From positions 1 through 9,506 of the forward strand of contig CAZQGE010000051.1 of assembly GCA_964592815.1 (NCBI GenBank): 9,506 nt of DNA. Direction: 5' to 3'. Shown one piece after another: positions 6,926 to 9,506 of the stretch; position 1 is the stretch's first letter; every line of letters starts with the position of its first letter. The notes under the pieces were generated by a model, which saw only the letters and a list, made by a program, of their open reading frames with translations, was not told where the DNA came from and ran no database searches. A program made the position numbers and the translations under genes. The DNA comes from CAZQGE01 sp964592815 (GTDB lineage: Bacteria > Bacillota > Clostridia > Christensenellales > CAG-917).

Positions 6926-7849
6926 ATGCTGCTTAACGAAAGAAAGAATATTACACTCGGAAGTGTTATGCTCATCACAACCGCCTTAATTTGGGGGTTA
7001 GCTTTCGTTGCTCAACGTACGGCAGCAGGAAGTATTGATGCGATTTCTTTTAATGGTTTAAGGTTTATAATTGGTGCATCTTGTCTTGTTCCAGTAATTT
7101 TTTTTATAGACTTTATTTCAAAAAGAAAAGGTAAAAATATCATCGGTTGGAACAAAGCTACTTTTTTAGGTGGCGTACTTTGTGGTATTACCTTGTTTAT
7201 TGGAAACAACCTTCAACAAATGGGTTTGGAACAAACTACGGCGGGTAAGGCAGGCTTTATTACTGCGCTTTATATCGTTATTGTTCCAATTATCGGGCTT
7301 TTAATGGGACGTAAAACTCACTACTTAGGTTGGTTTGCCGTTATAATTGCTGTTCTTGGTTTTTGGATAATGTGCGTAAATGATACATTCAGCATAGGGC
7401 AAGGCGACATAGTTTTGTTGCTTTGCTCATTCGTTTTTGCATTTCACATTATATTTGTTGATATATTCTCAAAAAAATGTGATGCCATAAAACTTACTTT
7501 TTTTCAATTTTTTGTCGCCGCTATAATCAGTATTCCCGCAATGGCGATAAATGGATTTCCAACTGTTCAAGCCATCGAAAATAGCATTATACCGCTTCTT
7601 TATGTAGGCATTTTATCCTCAGCTGTGGCTTTTACTTTCCAAACAGCAGGACAAAAACGAACCCCGCCAGCATTAGCAACGTTGATTATGAGTTTGGAGT
7701 CTGTTTTTGCACTCTTTGGGGGAATAATAATACTTAATGAGAGCTCATCGCCAAAAGAGTTGATAGGGTGCTTGATGGTTTTTATTGCCGTATTCCTTGC
7801 AGAACAAGAGCCAGTTAAGGTATTTTTGGATATAAAAGAAAAAAATTAA
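6926..7849 (+). CDS. DMT superfamily (EamA) permease
   Basis: This 307-residue membrane protein of the drug/metabolite transporter superfamily has about ten membrane segments arranged as two EamA repeats. The first repeat begins ALIWGLAFVAQR and contains the characteristic run LQQMGLEQTTAGKAGFITALYIVIVPIIG. The second contains LSSAVAFTFQTAGQKRTPPALATLIMSLESVFA near the C terminus, followed by a final segment with ELIGCLMVFIAVFLAE. Members export or import amino acids, nucleosides and other small metabolites; this one's substrate cannot be read. The ATG is preceded by AAGGA at seven bases. A TATAAT box at 6897-6902, behind the decarboxylase terminator, suggests separate transcription, although no good -35 partner is seen. 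No convincing terminator follows it. Confidence 0.88.
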   Translation: MLLNERKNITLGSVMLITTALIWGLAFVAQRTAAGSIDAISFNGLRFIIGASCLVPVIFFIDFISKRKGKNIIGWNKATFLGGVLCGITLFIGNNLQQMGLEQTTAGKAGFITALYIVIVPIIGLLMGRKTHYLGWFAVIIAVLGFWIMCVNDTFSIGQGDIVLLLCSFVFAFHIIFVDIFSKKCDAIKLTFFQFFVAAIISIPAMAINGFPTVQAIENSIIPLLYVGILSSAVAFTFQTAGQKRTPPALATLIMSLESVFALFGGIIILNESSSPKELIGCLMVFIAVFLAEQEPVKVFLDIKEKN

Positions 7850-7995
7850 AAAAAGGACGGGCAGTTAAATTTTAACTTAATAAGCTACTTGTGTTTTTGT
7901 GTTGAATACAGAGTTTTTTAGATAAAAAAGTATAGGAAAATACACTCAAAATATATCTGCTAAAAGTAAAAAACGTTTGTGATTAGATAAAATTA

Positions 7996-8024
7996 TTGAC
8001 ATAAAAAAAAGACTATGTTATTAT
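7996..8024 (+). promoter_or_regulatory. Strong promoter of the tRNA-Ser gene
   Basis: A perfect TTGACA at 7996-8001 is followed after 17 bases by TATTAT at 8019-8024. TG at 8016-8017, one base before the -10, makes it an extended -10. This is the best promoter in the window, as expected for a stable RNA. The predicted start is near 8031, giving a 5' leader of about 44 bases to be removed by RNase P. The 146 bases between the permease gene and this promoter hold no plausible gene. Confidence 0.8.
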
Positions 8025-8074
8025 AAACAGGCTTTAACAAAAGAGAATAATAGATAACCAATAAATTCGGCGAT

Positions 8075-8166
8075 GGAGAAGTACCCAAGAGGCCGAAGGG
8101 GCTCCCCTGCTAAGGGAGTAGTACGAGAGAATCGTAGCCAGGGTTCAAATCCCTGCTTCTCCGCCA
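8075..8166 (+). tRNA. tRNA-Ser, anticodon GCU
   Basis: All arms of a class II tRNA fold by eye. The acceptor stem is GGAGAAG (8075-8081) with CTTCTCC (8156-8162), and the D stem is CCC/GGG (8084-8086, 8098-8100). The anticodon stem CTCCC/GGGAG (8102-8106, 8114-8118) encloses the anticodon GCT at 8109-8111. The long variable arm has the stem TACGA/TCGTA (8122-8126, 8132-8136), typical of serine tRNAs. The T arm CAGGG-TTCAAAT-CCCTG spans 8139-8155. The discriminator G at 8163 and the CCA end at 8164-8166 are encoded in the DNA. It reads AGC and AGU serine codons. It is very probably the integration site of the element to its right. Confidence 0.97.
8139..8166. other. Predicted attachment-site core at the tRNA-Ser 3' end
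   Basis: Tyrosine integrases commonly recombine inside the T arm and 3' end of a tRNA gene, and the element rebuilds the intact tRNA. Here the integrase gene starts its arrangement only 127 bases past the tRNA end, with repeats between. The T arm to CCA end is therefore the likely shared core. The second copy would be at the far end of the element, outside the window, so exact limits cannot be set. Confidence 0.4.
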
Positions 8167-8174
8167 CAATTTAT

Positions 8175-8207
8175 AAAACCCCACTATTTAGTGGGGTTTT
8201 GCTTTTT
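8175..8207. terminator. Terminator between the convergent tRNA-Ser and integrase genes
   Basis: AAAACCCCAC (8175-8184) and GTGGGGTTTT (8191-8200) form a ten-base-pair stem with a six-base loop, followed by G, C and a seven-T run for the plus strand. The symmetric A and T runs allow termination in both directions, which would keep integrase transcripts from running antisense through the tRNA. If recombination occurs inside the tRNA, this terminator was brought in by the element. Confidence 0.88.
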
Positions 8208-8220
8208 TTACTGTTCTAAA

Positions 8221-8282
8221 TTTGTGCCATTTTGTGCCATTTATTATCGTTTTTTTTGATTTTGTGCCATAAAAAGTGCCAT
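8221..8282. repeat. Cluster of four GTGCCAT repeats, candidate integrase arm sites
   Basis: GTGCCAT occurs at 8224-8230, 8234-8240, 8264-8270 and 8276-8282, all in the same orientation. The first three are in a longer TTTGTGCCAT unit. Start-to-start distances are 10, 30 and 12 bases, close to whole turns of the DNA helix, so the copies would face the same side. Their place between the predicted core site and the integrase gene fits arm-type binding sites for the N-terminal domain of a lambda-type integrase. That role is inferred from position and spacing. Confidence 0.75.
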
Positions 8283-8292
8283 AAAAAATAGT

Positions 8293-9417
8293 TTAATTAA
8301 AGCTAAGGTCTATCAAATCAATAACTTTTTGTTTATCGTCTTGCCATAAGTGAGCGTAAGTTTTTAATACTTGCTCTGGAGTGTCACCGATTAAGTGGGC
8401 TATAACTAAAGTAGTTGCGCCTAAATGGGCACAAAGAGAAACATATGAGTGTCTAAAGTCGTGAACCCTTATGCGTTTAACTTTTGATAAATCTGTGTAT
8501 TTATCAAATTTATGACGAATAGTCTTTTCGGGTATTGGTTTGCTTCCGCCAAAAAGGAAATCAGAATTGATATTGTTGCGGTGTTTCCAGTCAATATACT
8601 CGACCATTTGTTTTTGTAATATTTTTGGCAGCGGAACTTCACGGTTTTTATAATTTTTAGTATCTGTAATTTTATAGGGGGAGCCGTCAATAGTTTTTTT
8701 AGTTAAGCTTTTATCAATTTTTATAGATGTTCCTTTGTAATCTGCATCAGTAAGAGCTTGGCATTCACCTTGTCGCACTCCTGTATAAAAAAGAAACATA
8801 AATAGAGTTTTCCAAAAAATATCATCTACAACAGCAATAAATTGATTAAACTCCGTTATTTCGTATATAAGCATTTCTTTTTTAACTTTTCTACGTTTAG
8901 GTCTACTTATTTGTGTTAGATAATTAGTCGTTTCATATCTTTCTTCACAAAAAGCAAGAAAACGAGATAAATAGCCTCTAATTTTTTCAAGGTATGCTTG
9001 TGCATAGTATTCCCCAGGCGCTTTCTCCATCGACCACATTGTATCTTGCCAATTAAGTAATAATTGCTTATTCAGTGCCAACAGATATTTGCCCGAAAAA
9101 TAGGGAGTTATAAACAAATTAAATACGTTTAATTTGTCATAATATGTACTTTCTTTTACTTGGCTTTTTTCATAAGCTAAATGAGCAGATAAAGCGTAAT
9201 CATATTTTATATTATGACCATTTTCAATTTCAATTATTTTGGGAGGGACATAACTTGAAAGAAATTCAACAGCTGCCTTTTTTGCTTTTGCCTTTGTAGG
9301 GAAGCCACATAATTTCTTTTGAACTTCTATGCCATTTCCGTTTAGAACTCGGAAACGGGCATCGTAAACGGTGCCTTTTAATGTTTTTCTTTCCGATATT
9401 GAATAAGAATATGACAT
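8293..9417 (-). CDS. int: Tyrosine recombinase / phage-type integrase
   Basis: This 374-residue enzyme catalyses integration and excision of the neighbouring element. An N-terminal arm-binding domain (about 1-60, with YDARFRV and a lysine-rich TKAKAKKAA helix) is followed by a SAM-like core-binding domain (about 70-165). The catalytic domain then has Arg215 in TGVRQGE, Lys254 in the beta-hairpin, His319 and Arg322 in HDFRH, and the nucleophile Tyr354 in KTYAHL. The position normally filled by His or Trp, after the glycine of LIGD, is Asp345. I recall a similar GD..VLKTYAHL block in some Firmicutes integrases, so it need not be inactive. AAGGAG lies five bases before the ATG. The gene reads toward tRNA-Ser and ends 127 bases from it. 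Length and domain order are normal for ICE and prophage integrases. Confidence 0.93.
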   Translation of the reverse strand: MSYSYSISERKTLKGTVYDARFRVLNGNGIEVQKKLCGFPTKAKAKKAAVEFLSSYVPPKIIEIENGHNIKYDYALSAHLAYEKSQVKESTYYDKLNVFNLFITPYFSGKYLLALNKQLLLNWQDTMWSMEKAPGEYYAQAYLEKIRGYLSRFLAFCEERYETTNYLTQISRPKRRKVKKEMLIYEITEFNQFIAVVDDIFWKTLFMFLFYTGVRQGECQALTDADYKGTSIKIDKSLTKKTIDGSPYKITDTKNYKNREVPLPKILQKQMVEYIDWKHRNNINSDFLFGGSKPIPEKTIRHKFDKYTDLSKVKRIRVHDFRHSYVSLCAHLGATTLVIAHLIGDTPEQVLKTYAHLWQDDKQKVIDLIDLSFN

Positions 9418-9433
9418 TTAATCTCCTTATTGC

Positions 9434-9506
9434 TTATTGTTTCTCTATTTTTTCAGTTGCGATTTTGCATATTAAATCTACAAAATCAAATAAACTAAAA
9501 TTCAGC
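9434..9506 (-). CDS. 3' end of an unidentified gene upstream of the integrase, partial
   Basis: On the minus strand one frame is open from the window edge for 23 codons to a TAA at 9434-9436. It ends 16 bases before the integrase start, so the two would form one operon. The readable part is LNFSLFDFVDLICKIATEKIEKQ, which looks like an amphipathic helix. Small genes directly upstream of an integrase are often excisionases or regulators, but this fragment is too short to identify, and an open stretch of this size can occur by chance. Confidence 0.4.
   Translation of the reverse strand, partial: LNFSLFDFVDLICKIATEKIEKQ

Larger units (their letters stand above)
8167..9506. mobile_element. Left end of an integrated element (ICE, prophage or island), partial
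   Basis: The segment from the 3' end of tRNA-Ser to the right edge contains a repeat cluster, a complete tyrosine recombinase gene reading toward the tRNA, and the end of another minus-strand frame. This is the classical layout of an element inserted in a tRNA gene. It continues beyond the window, so its type and cargo are unknown. Confidence 0.65.

Noticed and set aside
7863..7877. Inverted repeat AGTTAAA / TTTAACT after the permease gene as a terminator
   Set aside because: The stem is almost entirely A-T, the loop is one base, and no T run follows, so it is unlikely to terminate transcription.
7850..7995. Possible small gene or RNA between the permease and the tRNA promoter
   Set aside because: No ATG frame with a ribosome site exists on either strand, and the only symmetric structures are A-T runs.
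8221..8282. GTGCCAT repeats as a CRISPR array
   Set aside because: The units are only 7-10 bases with irregular gaps of 3-24 bases, and there are no spacers of uniform length.

Overview
The window looks like chromosomal DNA from a low-GC, probably anaerobic Firmicutes-type (Clostridia-like) bacterium. This is inferred from the AT-rich composition, Gram-positive-style ribosome binding sites (GGAGG, AAGGAG), a CCA-encoding tRNA gene, and a complete Na+-pumping oxaloacetate decarboxylase operon with a free-standing biotin carrier. No species can be named from the sequence alone.

Layout. Bases 1-264 are a control region. It holds what appears to be the ribosome binding site of a divergent gene that starts just off the left edge, a cluster of inverted TTTGCC/GGCAAA motifs, and a candidate promoter. 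Bases 265-3159 form a two-gene operon: a GPH (MelB-like) cation:sugar symporter with a long charged C-terminal tail, and a cytoplasmic calcineurin-like metallophosphoesterase. A clear intrinsic terminator closes it. Bases 3232-6880 form a four-gene operon with its own promoter and terminator: oxaloacetate decarboxylase alpha (carboxyltransferase), gamma, biotin carrier and beta (Na+ pump) subunits. Bases 6926-7849 encode a DMT/EamA family permease. Bases 7996-8207 form a tRNA-Ser(GCU) unit with a very good promoter and a terminator. From the 3' end of that tRNA to the right edge lies the beginning of an integrated mobile element: a cluster of GTGCCAT repeats, a tyrosine recombinase on the minus strand reading toward the tRNA, and the last codons of a further minus-strand reading frame.

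How the parts fit. The decarboxylase complex would convert oxaloacetate to pyruvate and CO2 and export Na+. The symporter keeps both aspartates that bind the coupling cation in MelB, so it could use that Na+ gradient; this link is inference. The phosphoesterase, 13 bases behind the symporter, probably acts on the imported substrate or a product of it, but the substrate cannot be read from the sequence. Nothing here is an obviously new system. The most informative leads are the mobile-element junction (whose cargo lies to the right of the window), the symporter/phosphoesterase pair with its divergent neighbour, and the repeat-bearing linker of the biotin carrier.
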